A stretch of 11,261 bases of DNA from the NCBI GenBank assembly GCA_023434425.1, contig JAEYSS010000027.1, positions 1 through 11,261 on the forward strand. Direction: 5' to 3'. Origin of the DNA: Pseudomonadota bacterium. GTDB lineage: Bacteria > Pseudomonadota > Alphaproteobacteria > Ferrovibrionales > Ferrovibrionaceae. The position numbers and the translations under genes were made by a program. Within the stretch, counting starts at the first letter, position 1. The number at the start of each line of letters is the position of its first letter. The notes beneath the pieces were generated by a model, which was not told where the DNA came from, ran no database searches, and saw only the letters and a program-made list of their open reading frames with translations. Below, one piece after another: positions 1 to 5,982 of the stretch.

Positions 1-35
1 CCTCTCCCGCTTGCGGGAGAGGGTTGGGGTGAGGG
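1..35. repeat. Intergenic palindromic repeat, possible xthA terminator
   Basis: Positions 1-10 and 13-22 are perfect inverted copies (CCTCTCCCGC / GCGGGAGAGG) separated by TT. They are followed by a G-rich tail, GTTGGGGTGAGGG, at 23-35. This arrangement resembles a palindrome commonly dispersed between genes in proteobacteria; that is a memory-based resemblance, not a search result. It lies immediately after the xthA stop codon (minus strand, 39-41), so the hairpin could end or stabilise the xthA transcript. There is no T-tract, so intrinsic termination is unproven. The left side may be cut by the window edge. Confidence 0.6.
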
Positions 36-38
36 CCT

Positions 39-872
39 TCACCCCAGCTTCAGCGTGACGATGATCGGCACATGGTCAGACGCCTTGTCGCGTCCGCGCA
101 TATCCTTGACGATCTTCACGCCGGCCAGACTGTCTTTCAGCTGCGGGCTGACCCAGACGTGATCCAGGCGCCGGCCCTTGTCGGCGGTGGCCCAGTCGGG
201 TGAACGGTAGCTCCACCAGCTATACAGCTTCTCGCTCGGCGGCACGAAATGGCGCACCGCATCGACCCAGTCGCGCGCCGCCTGCATCTTCAGCATGCCC
301 TCGGTCTCGACCGGCGTATGGCTGACGATCTTGAGCAGCTGCTTGTGCGACCAGACATCATGCTCCAGCGGCGCGATGTTGAGATCGCCGACCAGAATTT
401 CCTTGCCACCCTTTTTCTTCAGTCCGGCCGACCATTTGGTCATGCCCTCCAGCACGTCGAGCTTGTGCTGAAACTTGTCATTCACCTTCGGATCGGGAAC
501 ATCGCCGCCGGCCGGGACGTAATAGTTATGAAGAATGGTGCCGTCGGCGAGTTCGGCGGCGATATGGCGGCGGTCGTCGCGGCCGGCCAGGTTCAGCTTT
601 TCCTTCAGCGTGATCGCCGTCTTGGCAAAGATCGCCACGCCGTTATAGCCGGGCTGGCCATGGATCAGGCGGTGGGTGTAGCCGCGCTGCTCGAACAGTT
701 CATGCGGAAAATCCGCATCCTTCACCTTGGTTTCCTGCAGGCAGAGGATGTCGGGATTATGTTCCGACAGGAAGCCGGCCATCAGGTCGAGCCGGGCGCG
801 GACAGAGTTGATGTTCCAGGTCGCCAGGGTGATCGGGCGAGACGGGGCTTTCTTCGCGGCTGCTTTTGTCAT
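39..872 (-). CDS. xthA: Exodeoxyribonuclease III (AP endonuclease, ExoIII family)
   Basis: This 277-residue protein is a Mg2+-dependent base-excision-repair nuclease of the endonuclease/exonuclease/phosphatase fold. It should cut 5' of abasic sites and remove nucleotides from 3' ends in the cytoplasm. All family motifs are visible: N20 in TWNINS, E47 in LQETK, the tyrosines at 117-118 in HNYYVP, D163 and N165 in GDLNIAP, D237 in RRLDHVW, and the D266-H267 pair in SDHVPI. These correspond to the metal and catalytic residues of E. coli XthA. A Lys/Ala-rich N-terminal extension of about 13 residues precedes the first beta strand. The ATG at 872 has only a weak ribosome-binding site. The upstream transporter gene on the same strand ends 46 nt away, so cotranscription is possible. 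Length is normal for the family. Confidence 0.96.
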   Translation of the reverse strand: MTKAAAKKAPSRPITLATWNINSVRARLDLMAGFLSEHNPDILCLQETKVKDADFPHELFEQRGYTHRLIHGQPGYNGVAIFAKTAITLKEKLNLAGRDDRRHIAAELADGTILHNYYVPAGGDVPDPKVNDKFQHKLDVLEGMTKWSAGLKKKGGKEILVGDLNIAPLEHDVWSHKQLLKIVSHTPVETEGMLKMQAARDWVDAVRHFVPPSEKLYSWWSYRSPDWATADKGRRLDHVWVSPQLKDSLAGVKIVKDMRGRDKASDHVPIIVTLKLG

Positions 873-911
873 GCCGCTTTTCTAGCCCAGTCCGGCCGTC
901 ACTTCCAGATA

Positions 912-929
912 CTGCGGTTTACTCCGCAG
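912..929. terminator. Short hairpin after the MFS gene
   Basis: CTGCGG (912-917) and CCGCAG (924-929) form a perfect 6-bp stem with a 6-nt loop that includes the transporter's stop codon. It sits in the 46-nt gap before xthA. There is no strong T-tract, so it may be only a weak attenuator or mRNA-processing structure. Confidence 0.25.
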
Positions 930-2130
930 GTACGGTCTGCCGGTCGCTGCCACGCAAGGTCAGCAGGGCGACCGCCAGCGTCGCCACCGCGCAGAGCGCA
1001 ATGCCGCCGGTCATCGCCGTGCCGTTGCCGTTGATGAACGCACCGCTCAGCCCGATCACCAGCGCGCCGATGGCGAGCTGCAGGGTGGCCATCAGCGACG
1101 CGGCCATGCCGGCCGCCTCGCCGTACGCCTCCAGCGCGAGCACGGAGGCCGTCGGCAGCAGGAAACCGAGGCAGCCATAGCCGAGCAGCAGCAGGGCCAT
1201 GGTGAGATACAGGTGGTCGAGCCCGATGGCGTTGAGCGCGAAGACCAGCACCATCATCGTCGTGAAGCCGAGGATGGAGGGCATCACCAGCGCGCGCAGC
1301 CCGAAGCGGGCGCCCAGCCTGCCGCAGAACTGCGCGGCGAAGAAGAAGGCGGCGGCGTTCAGCGAAAACGTAATGCTGAAGCCGATCGGCGACAGACCGT
1401 ACTGCCCCATCATCACGAAGGGTGCGTTGGCCAGGAAGACGAAGAAGCCGCAGATGGCGAAGCTGGTCGCCAGCACCAGACCCATGAAGGTCCGGTCGGT
1501 GAAGAGCTGGCCACAGATGCGGATCATGCCGCCGACGCTGGTCTCGGCGCGCTGCGCGGCCGAGCGTGTTTCCGGCACCAGAAGCAGACCCAGAATGCTG
1601 GCGAAAACGGCAATCCCGGCGACGAACCAGAAGACCGTGCGCCAGCCCAGCGCCTCGATGATGACGCTGCCGAATAACGGCGCCAGCAGCGGCGACACGC
1701 TGAACACCAGCATCAGCAGGCCCAGCAGTTTCGCCTCCTCGACGCCGCTATGCAGGTCGCGCACGATGGCGCGCGGGATGACGATGCCGGCAGCACCCCC
1801 AAGACCCTGCAGCAGCCGGAAGGCGATCAGCGTCTCGACATTTTCCGCCAGCGCACAGCCGATGCTGGCGCCGATGAACAGGGCGACGCCGAAATACAGC
1901 GGCAGCCGCCGGCCATAGAGGTCGGAGATCGGGCCGAAAACCAGCTGGCCGAGCGCGAAGGTGATGAAAAAGGCCGTCAGGCTCATCAGCACCTTGTCGG
2001 GATCGGCATTCAGGTTGCTGCCGATAAATGGCAGCGAGGGCAGATACATGTCGATGGCGAAAGGCCCGATCGCGGTCAGCAGGCCGAGAATCAGGGCATT
2101 GCGCAGGAAATGGGTGTTGGAACGGGTCAT
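919..2130 (-). CDS. Bcr/CflA-family MFS drug efflux transporter
   Basis: This is a 403-residue inner-membrane protein with about twelve hydrophobic helices, of the major facilitator superfamily drug:H+ antiporter type. The segment FAIDMYLPSLP (residues 24-34), with D27 in helix 1, is the signature of the Bcr/CflA group (bicyclomycin, chloramphenicol and sulfonamide exporters). The loop motif GQLVFGPISDLYGRR (61-75) is MFS motif A, RLLQGLGGA (105-113) is motif B, and a proline/glycine-rich segment in helix 5 is the antiporter motif C region. I chose the ATG at 2130 because an AAAGG sequence lies about 7 nt upstream and the protein then starts just before helix 1. A TTG at 2187 would add 19 residues without homologous character. 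The substrate cannot be read from the sequence. The gene is divergent from the GFA-family gene and lies upstream of xthA. Confidence 0.92.
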   Translation of the reverse strand: MTRSNTHFLRNALILGLLTAIGPFAIDMYLPSLPFIGSNLNADPDKVLMSLTAFFITFALGQLVFGPISDLYGRRLPLYFGVALFIGASIGCALAENVETLIAFRLLQGLGGAAGIVIPRAIVRDLHSGVEEAKLLGLLMLVFSVSPLLAPLFGSVIIEALGWRTVFWFVAGIAVFASILGLLLVPETRSAAQRAETSVGGMIRICGQLFTDRTFMGLVLATSFAICGFFVFLANAPFVMMGQYGLSPIGFSITFSLNAAAFFFAAQFCGRLGARFGLRALVMPSILGFTTMMVLVFALNAIGLDHLYLTMALLLLGYGCLGFLLPTASVLALEAYGEAAGMAASLMATLQLAIGALVIGLSGAFINGNGTAMTGGIALCAVATLAVALLTLRGSDRQTVPAE

Positions 2131-2339
2131 GAAAAACTGCCTTTGGAACTGCAAAAGGAAAAGCGCGCCCCGGAACTGGAGCGTCAATGCAGGATTAAGT
2201 GATGAGGGCGAAGGCCGGCCGGCCGCGCGTCAGTGCGGCGGTGTTATATAAAACGCTATCGACGCCCTGGCTACTGAAGAATTGCTACAGTGCAATCTGC
2301 GTGATGTCTGTTGCAGCCAAACAACACCGGGTCACTGCC

Positions 2340-2840
2340 ATGCCGATGCATCTCGAAGGTTCCTGCCGCTGCGGCGCCGTCGTATTCGACCTCGACAGCC
2401 ACACGCCGGTGCCCTACCAGCTCTGCTATTGCACGATCTGCCGGAAAACTGCCGGCGGCGGCGGCTTCGCCATCAATCTCGGCGGTCAGTCGAAAAGCCT
2501 GAACATCAGAAAGGGAAAGCGCAGCATCGGCGTCTATCGCGCCGAGATCTGCGATGACGACGGCAGCAACTGCGAAATCAGTACGGGCGAACGCAATTTC
2601 TGCAAACACTGCGGCACGGCGCTCTGGCTCTACGATCCGACCTGGCCGGAGCTGATCCATCCCTTTGCATCGGTGATTGACACCGACCTGCCGGTGCCGA
2701 CATCAAAGGTACATCTGATGCTGCGCTACAGGGCCAACTGGGTGAAGCCGCAGGTCGGCCGCAACGATGAGCGATATGAGCTGTATCCGAAACTGTCGCT
2801 GGCCGACTGGCACCGGAAGCATAAGCAGTGGGTGAAGTGA
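2340..2840 (+). CDS. GFA/CENP-V-fold zinc-binding protein
   Basis: This 166-residue cytoplasmic protein belongs to the GFA (glutathione-dependent formaldehyde-activating enzyme)/CENP-V superfamily. Its zinc ligands are in the expected order: SCRCG (C9, C11), CYCTIC (C29, C31, C34) and FCKHCG (C88, C91). The family is named for spontaneous S-hydroxymethylglutathione formation, but most members have no proven reaction, so the product name should stay generic. The reading frame is open back to 2199, but the first residues of the fold follow the ATG at 2340. The ribosome-binding site is weak; ATGs at 2346 or 2304 are alternatives. The C-terminal part (about residues 110-166) continues the typical beta-fold and ends basic. 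It is divergent from the efflux gene and convergent with the NTF2-like gene. Confidence 0.88.
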   Translation: MPMHLEGSCRCGAVVFDLDSHTPVPYQLCYCTICRKTAGGGGFAINLGGQSKSLNIRKGKRSIGVYRAEICDDDGSNCEISTGERNFCKHCGTALWLYDPTWPELIHPFASVIDTDLPVPTSKVHLMLRYRANWVKPQVGRNDERYELYPKLSLADWHRKHKQWVK

Positions 2841-2869
2841 CGGCGCCAGTCGGGCCGTCACAATAATAT
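2837..2869 (+). terminator. Terminator-like hairpin at the GFA gene end
   Basis: GTGACGGC (2837-2844) pairs perfectly with GCCGTCAC (2854-2861) around a 9-nt loop, followed by an A/T-rich stretch (AATAATATAATT from 2862). The gene's TGA lies inside the left arm. The stem and AT-rich tail suggest transcription termination, although a pure T-run is missing. Confidence 0.5.
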
Positions 2870-2873
2870 AATT

Positions 2874-2902
2874 GTCATGCCCGGGCTCGACCCGGCCATG
2901 AC
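2874..2902. repeat. Imperfect palindrome, dispersed repeat copy A
   Basis: GTCATGCCCGGG (2874-2885) and CCCGGCCATGAC (2891-2902) form a 12-bp stem with one mismatch and a 5-nt loop. It sits between two convergent genes. The right arm plus two bases (14 nt, 2891-2904) recurs exactly at 3776-3789. This style of GTCATGCCCGG palindrome is frequent between genes in alphaproteobacteria. It may act as a bidirectional terminator. Confidence 0.6.
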
Positions 2903-2937
2903 GGAATGTAGTGTGGCTCACGTCAGTTGGCGCGGCT

Positions 2938-3312
2938 CTACGCCTCCGCCTTCATCTGCGCCGGGTCGTAGTAGAAACGCTCGCGCCACACCTTGTCGCC
3001 CTTCCAGGTCTGGTGCGCCAGCTCCTCGATGCGGCGCTTGCTGCCGTCCCTGAACTCGAAGCGGAAGATCCAGTGGATCACCACGGTGTCGCCGTCGATC
3101 AGCACCGGGCGCACGCATTCGGTCTCCACCGTTTTCGCCCGCGCCAGCACGGCGCGTTCATGCGCCACCAGCGTGTCGCGGCCCTGGCGCGGCGGCGTGT
3201 TGAGGTTTTCCTGCATGCTGGCGTCTTCGGCATAGAATTGCGCGATGGCCTCGTCATGCCGGTTGGATTCTACCATGGCGACAAAGGCTTCCACGGTTTC
3301 GCGGCTCGGCAT
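2938..3312 (-). CDS. NTF2/SnoaL-like fold protein
   Basis: This 124-residue cytoplasmic protein has the pattern of the SnoaL/NTF2-like superfamily, a cone-shaped alpha+beta fold used by small-molecule isomerases, cyclases and binding proteins. Supporting features are an N-terminal helix (ETVEAFVAMVESNRHDEAI), the segment FYAEDASMQEN, a central helix with AHERAVLARAK, and then alternating beta strands (VLIDGDTVVIHWIFRFEF ... QTWKGDKVWRERFYYDP). The last block is typical of SnoaL-like proteins. No specific catalytic triad can be assigned, so the substrate is unknown. The ATG at 3312 is supported by a strong GGAGGA sequence about 9 nt upstream. It is divergent from the small membrane-protein gene (154-nt gap) and convergent with the GFA-family gene. 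Confidence 0.85.
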   Translation of the reverse strand: MPSRETVEAFVAMVESNRHDEAIAQFYAEDASMQENLNTPPRQGRDTLVAHERAVLARAKTVETECVRPVLIDGDTVVIHWIFRFEFRDGSKRRIEELAHQTWKGDKVWRERFYYDPAQMKAEA

Positions 3313-3393
3313 TTTCGGCTTCCTCCGGACGGTGTTGCGCAGAACTATGACAGAATGCCGCAGGCCGGGCGCGGCCTTTCGTCACATCGTTTA

Positions 3394-3416
3394 CCAATTG
3401 CCCCTCTTGCCAATTG
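3394..3416. promoter_or_regulatory. Paired CCAATTG elements in a divergent intergenic region
   Basis: CCAATTG occurs at 3394-3400 and again at 3410-3416, 16 nt apart start to start. Each contains the palindrome CAATTG. They lie between the divergent NTF2-like and small membrane-protein genes. Spacing of about one and a half helical turns is compatible with a regulator site, but no specific regulator is recognised. Confidence 0.2.
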
Positions 3417-3466
3417 TGCGTGCAGCGCAATCTGGTGTCTGGTGCGTGTCTAAAAGGAGCATAGCC

Positions 3467-3742
3467 ATGCCCGCCTCGCCAGCCAGCCAGACCACGCCAC
3501 CCAAGCCGCAGCACAGCCGCGCCGACAAGATCTTTGCCGTCGTCATCACGCTCGCGCTGGTCGGCGCCCTGCTCGGCGCCGCCTATATGGCGCTGCGTTT
3601 CTGGACCGGCATGCGCGCCGATTTCGATCCGGCCGCCACCTGGCCGCTGATCTGGGGCGTGCTGCTCAGCCTCGTTCTGGGCGGCGCCGTGGTCGGCGTC
3701 TTCCTCTACGGCCGCCGCAAGGAAATCCGCGACGAGGAGTAA
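3467..3742 (+). CDS. Small two-helix membrane protein, unknown function
   Basis: This 91-residue protein has a polar, Pro/Ser-rich N-terminus of about 20 residues. It has two hydrophobic helices, about residues 22-46 (beginning IFAVVITLALVG) and about 63-84 (LIWGVLLSLVLGGAVVGVF). It ends in a short charged tail (GRRKEIRDEE). The charge pattern suggests a hairpin in the inner membrane with both ends cytoplasmic, an inference from the positive-inside rule. I chose the ATG at 3467 because AAGGAG (3454-3459) stands 7 nt upstream. The frame extends further 5' without a start as good. I do not recognise the family. It is a single-gene unit, convergent with the acidic-protein gene. Confidence 0.75.
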   Translation: MPASPASQTTPPKPQHSRADKIFAVVITLALVGALLGAAYMALRFWTGMRADFDPAATWPLIWGVLLSLVLGGAVVGVFLYGRRKEIRDEE

Positions 3743-3768
3743 GGCGGTTCCGCGCACTCACCCCTCTT

Positions 3769-3789
3769 CGTCAAGCCCGGCCATGACGG
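3769..3789. repeat. Degenerate palindrome, dispersed repeat copy B
   Basis: CGTCA (3769-3773) and TGACG (3784-3788) bracket a core that shares 14 exact bases (3776-3789) with the palindrome at 2891-2904. The central loop and left arm of the fuller copy are missing here, so this looks like a deleted or half copy. It lies between two convergent genes and is followed by T-rich sequence (GTTTGGGTTT), so it may still help terminate transcription. Confidence 0.45.
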
Positions 3790-3804
3790 TTTGGGTTTAA
3801 TCCT

Positions 3805-4497
3805 TCAGAACAGATTGAACGTGCTGCCGGTGATCCCGAGCGGCAGGCGGCCGGCCTCGAAGAGGCGGAACTTGATGGCGAAGGGATGTTCCTCGCCATC
3901 CTCGTCGCCGTCTTCTTCTCCGTCCGCGCCACGCGCCGCCAGCACGAGTGCCGCCTGATAGGCCGCCTGCGCCGCCGCCCCCGCCGCCACTTTCAGCAAG
4001 GCCGGATCGCTCACGCCCTGGCGCTGCGCCATCTTGGCGGCATGGTCATGCGCCACTTCGCCGGCCCGCGTCGAGACATGCGTCAGCGCCACTTCCAGAT
4101 CGTGTTCGTCGATCTGCGTCAGCGCCTGGTCCAGCAGGGCAGTCTGCATCTGCTGCTCGGCCTGCCACCAGTCGTCGTCCCAGTCGGGCGCCTGCGCAGC
4201 ACCTGAGGCGGCCAGCCAGTTCTCGACGCCGGCCACGCTCATCTCGGCAAAGCCGATGCCGGCGATATAGGCTTCGGCATCGTTGATCTCGGCGGCGGTC
4301 AGCTTGCGGCCGACGGCGGAAAACCACGGCAGGCTGCCGACCAGTTTCGCCAGCCGCGCCACCGCGCGCAGGCTGCTGTGGTCGTCATCCTCATCCAGCG
4401 CCATGCCGCTCAGCGCATCGATGCTGTCCGCGCCGAAGATGTCGTCGGCATCTTCGTCGTCATTGGCGATCTCGACGATCTTGGTCACTTTCGCCAT
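3805..4497 (-). CDS. Acidic protein of unknown function
   Basis: This 230-residue, probably cytoplasmic protein has no signal peptide or membrane helix. Region 1 (about 1-40) is highly acidic (NDDEDADD, DEDDD). Region 2 (about 42-100) looks helical (RLAKLVGSLPWFSAVGRKL, then AEAYIAGIGF). A Trp/Asp-rich linker follows (DWDDDWWQ, about 105-112), then a long alanine-rich helical region (about 113-190). A second acidic stretch (EEDGDEDGEE, 194-203) precedes a distinctive tail, HPFAIKFRLFEAGRLPLGI, at 204-222, rich in aromatic and basic residues. The tail looks like the conserved functional part. I do not recognise a domain. Its ATG is 25 nt downstream of the gentisate dioxygenase stop on the same strand, with a weak ribosome-binding site, so it is probably cotranscribed with it. 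A link to aromatic catabolism is unproven. Confidence 0.8.
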   Translation of the reverse strand: MAKVTKIVEIANDDEDADDIFGADSIDALSGMALDEDDDHSSLRAVARLAKLVGSLPWFSAVGRKLTAAEINDAEAYIAGIGFAEMSVAGVENWLAASGAAQAPDWDDDWWQAEQQMQTALLDQALTQIDEHDLEVALTHVSTRAGEVAHDHAAKMAQRQGVSDPALLKVAAGAAAQAAYQAALVLAARGADGEEDGDEDGEEHPFAIKFRLFEAGRLPLGITGSTFNLF

Positions 4498-4522
4498 GCG
4501 CTAGACTCTCTACTAAAAGATA

Positions 4523-5596
4523 TCAACGATTGCCGCGGCTTTCGCGCCACAGGCCCAGAACCTTCTGCACCGGCCGGTCCGAGAAGCTGAACAGCACGGC
4601 GTCCGACGAAGGGTCCGCATGATGACGATGCGGCACCCAGCTCGGAATCACGAAGGTGTCGCGCTTGCCCCAGTCGAAGCGCCTGGCCTCCGACCCCTCG
4701 CCCACCATGGTATGGCCGCTGCCTTCGACCACGCTGAACACGGTGGCATCGGAACAGCGATAGGCCGCGCCGCTGAAACCTTTCGGCAGCAGCTGCATGT
4801 AGGTGCCGATGGTCGGCATCGCACTTTGGCCGGTGGCCGGATTGACATATTGCAGCTTCAGCCCGTGGCACGGATCCCATTCATCAGTTCGGCGCATGGT
4901 CTCCAGCGCCTCGCGCGTGCGGCTGTAGGGATAGTTGAAAACCGGCGAAGTCGGCGTGCGCACTTCGTGATCGACCGGCAGCAGCCCGGAGCCGTAACGC
5001 GCGAGCGCGTCTCCCGTGGGTCGTGCCAGCGGCTGGCTGTCTTCCGGCAGCCGCTCCATGAAGGAACAGTCGAGCGCCTGCACCAGCGGAATATCCAGGC
5101 CGTCCATCCACACCATCGGCCGGTCGCTGTCGTTGCCGTGATCATGCCAGGTCCAGCTTGGCGTGATGACGAAGTCGCCTTCGTGCATGATGGTCTTCTC
5201 GCCATCGACCGCCGTGTAGGCGCCGTCGCCTTCGACGATGAAGCGCAGCGCGGATTGCGTATGGCGATGCGCCGGCGCGACTTCGCCGGGCAGAATCAGC
5301 TGCAGGCCCGCATACAGCGAGGTGGTGATGCGCGACTGGCCCGGCATGCCGGGATTTTCCAGGATCAGCACGCGGCGCTCGGCTTCCTTCGCGGTGATCA
5401 GCCGGCCGGCTTCCATGATGTCGTCGCGCAGGTCGTCGTAGCGCCACAGCGCCGGCTGGCAGGCGCTTTTTGGCTGCGGGATCACCAGCGCATGCAGCAC
5501 TTCCCACAGCGGCGCCAGCTTGCGGCTGCCGATCTTGTCGTAATAGGCCTTGCGCTGCTGCATCACAGCAGGATCGATGGCGGGGTGCTGCGTCAT
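4523..5596 (-). CDS. Gentisate 1,2-dioxygenase
   Basis: This 357-residue bicupin Fe(II) enzyme should open the gentisate ring between the carboxyl-bearing carbon and the adjacent hydroxylated carbon to give maleylpyruvate. The N-terminal cupin carries the iron-binding histidines H110 and H112 (PAHRHTQSALRFIVEG) and H151 (SWTWHDHGN), a block characteristic of gentisate dioxygenases. The C-terminal cupin (about 265-340) lacks the HxH pair at the equivalent place, as expected for the non-catalytic domain, though a VPHRHH motif remains at 322-326. Related 1-hydroxy-2-naphthoate or salicylate dioxygenases are the main alternatives. The ATG at 5596 has AAGGA a few nt upstream. The frame stays open to 6724, but that part is antisense or out-of-frame to the regulator gene. 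No maleylpyruvate isomerase or fumarylpyruvate hydrolase gene is adjacent. Confidence 0.92.
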   Translation of the reverse strand: MTQHPAIDPAVMQQRKAYYDKIGSRKLAPLWEVLHALVIPQPKSACQPALWRYDDLRDDIMEAGRLITAKEAERRVLILENPGMPGQSRITTSLYAGLQLILPGEVAPAHRHTQSALRFIVEGDGAYTAVDGEKTIMHEGDFVITPSWTWHDHGNDSDRPMVWMDGLDIPLVQALDCSFMERLPEDSQPLARPTGDALARYGSGLLPVDHEVRTPTSPVFNYPYSRTREALETMRRTDEWDPCHGLKLQYVNPATGQSAMPTIGTYMQLLPKGFSGAAYRCSDATVFSVVEGSGHTMVGEGSEARRFDWGKRDTFVIPSWVPHRHHADPSSDAVLFSFSDRPVQKVLGLWRESRGNR

Positions 5597-5615
5597 GGTT
5601 TCCTTCGTCCCGCCT

Positions 5616-5643
5616 ATATTATCAGACGGTGGAGGAAACCCAA
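5616..5643 (-). promoter_or_regulatory. Candidate promoter of the gentisate dioxygenase gene
   Basis: On the minus strand, TTGGGT (5643-5638) and TAATAT (5621-5616) are separated by 16 nt. Transcription would start near 5609, giving a short leader that still contains the AAGGA ribosome-binding site. It lies downstream of the terminator at 5680-5713, so the gene has its own promoter rather than depending on readthrough. The match to the sigma-70 consensus is moderate. Confidence 0.4.
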
Positions 5644-5674
5644 TCCTGCCGAGGCGAACCGGTGCCGTCCGCAC

Positions 5675-5793
5675 AAAAGAAAACGCCCGGTCGGGGGGCG
5701 AGCCGGGCGTTTTGCGCAATGAACTCTGCGCCATTGTGGCATCTGGAAGGGGGGGATCTTCCGATGCCGGCAACGGCAAGTCGCCGTCGCCAT
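5675..5793 (-). ncRNA. Candidate small RNA with two C6-loop hairpins
   Basis: Read on the minus strand, about 119 nt fold into consecutive hairpins. Hairpin 1 (5791-5783 with 5777-5769) has 9 pairs; the one pair that is A/C on the plus strand becomes a G-U wobble on the minus strand, which favours a minus-strand RNA. Hairpin 2 starts at the next base: GGCATC/GATGCC plus GGAAG/CTTCC, 11 pairs with one bulge (5768-5738), and a loop of AT then six C's. A 5-bp hairpin follows (5731-5727 with 5718-5714). The last is an 11-bp stem (5713-5703 with 5690-5680) whose loop also holds six C's, followed by TTTTCTTTT. A promoter-like TTGGCA-17 nt-CATATC (5828-5800) predicts a start near 5793. Two six-cytosine loops recall the actinobacterial 6C RNA motif. 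Alternatively it is a structured 3' tail of the regulator transcript. Confidence 0.55.
5680..5713 (-). terminator. Strong intrinsic terminator (minus strand)
   Basis: AAAACGCCCGG and CCGGGCGTTTT form a perfect 11-bp stem (5680-5690 with 5703-5713) around a 12-nt loop containing six consecutive C's on the minus strand. The minus-strand 3' side continues TTTTCTTTT to 5675, a good termination tract. The plus-strand side has only TTTT. It should end minus-strand transcription coming from the response-regulator gene and/or the candidate small RNA before the dioxygenase promoter. Confidence 0.85.
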
Positions 5794-5799
5794 GACTGA

Positions 5800-5828
5800 G
5801 ATATGGGTATCGGCTCGCAATTTGCCAA
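5800..5828 (-). promoter_or_regulatory. Candidate promoter of the small RNA
   Basis: Minus-strand TTGGCA (5828-5823) matches the -35 consensus at five of six positions. It is followed, after 17 nt, by CATATC (5805-5800), a weak -10. The predicted start near 5793 falls 2 nt before the first hairpin, which is why the pair is worth recording despite the weak -10. Confidence 0.35.
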
Positions 5829-5982
5829 GAGGTGCGGCGCTGTCCGCCGCCCACATTTCCGTGAAGCGAAGCGCGGCATTTTGTCCGGCCTGCGGCAAGC
5901 CACTGGGATGCCACGAGAAAATTCAGACGCCAGCCGCAGCCATGCAGCCGGCGCAAATCTGGGCCGCGAAATTCGCAGCGTT

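Larger units (their letters stand above)
5597..5982. other. 386-nt gene-free interval between dioxygenase and regulator genes
   Basis: No convincing protein-coding gene occupies this stretch. From right to left it holds sequence without recognised features (5829-5982), a candidate minus-strand promoter (5828-5800), a chain of hairpins ending in an intrinsic terminator (5791-5675), and the promoter and leader of the dioxygenase gene (5643-5597). Short open frames crossing it have no recognisable family and run through the hairpins. Confidence 0.7.

Noticed and set aside
249..1034. Plus-strand open frame antisense to xthA
   Set aside because: xthA has all catalytic motifs, and the antisense product has shadow composition.
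2131..2187. TTG start at 2187 that would extend the efflux protein by 19 residues
   Set aside because: The ATG at 2130 has a better ribosome-binding site and the normal distance to the first membrane helix.
2213..2224. Perfect GGCCGGCCGGCC palindrome upstream of the efflux gene
   Set aside because: Self-complementary G/C runs are expected by chance in such GC-rich DNA, and no flanking promoter arrangement makes it convincing as an operator.
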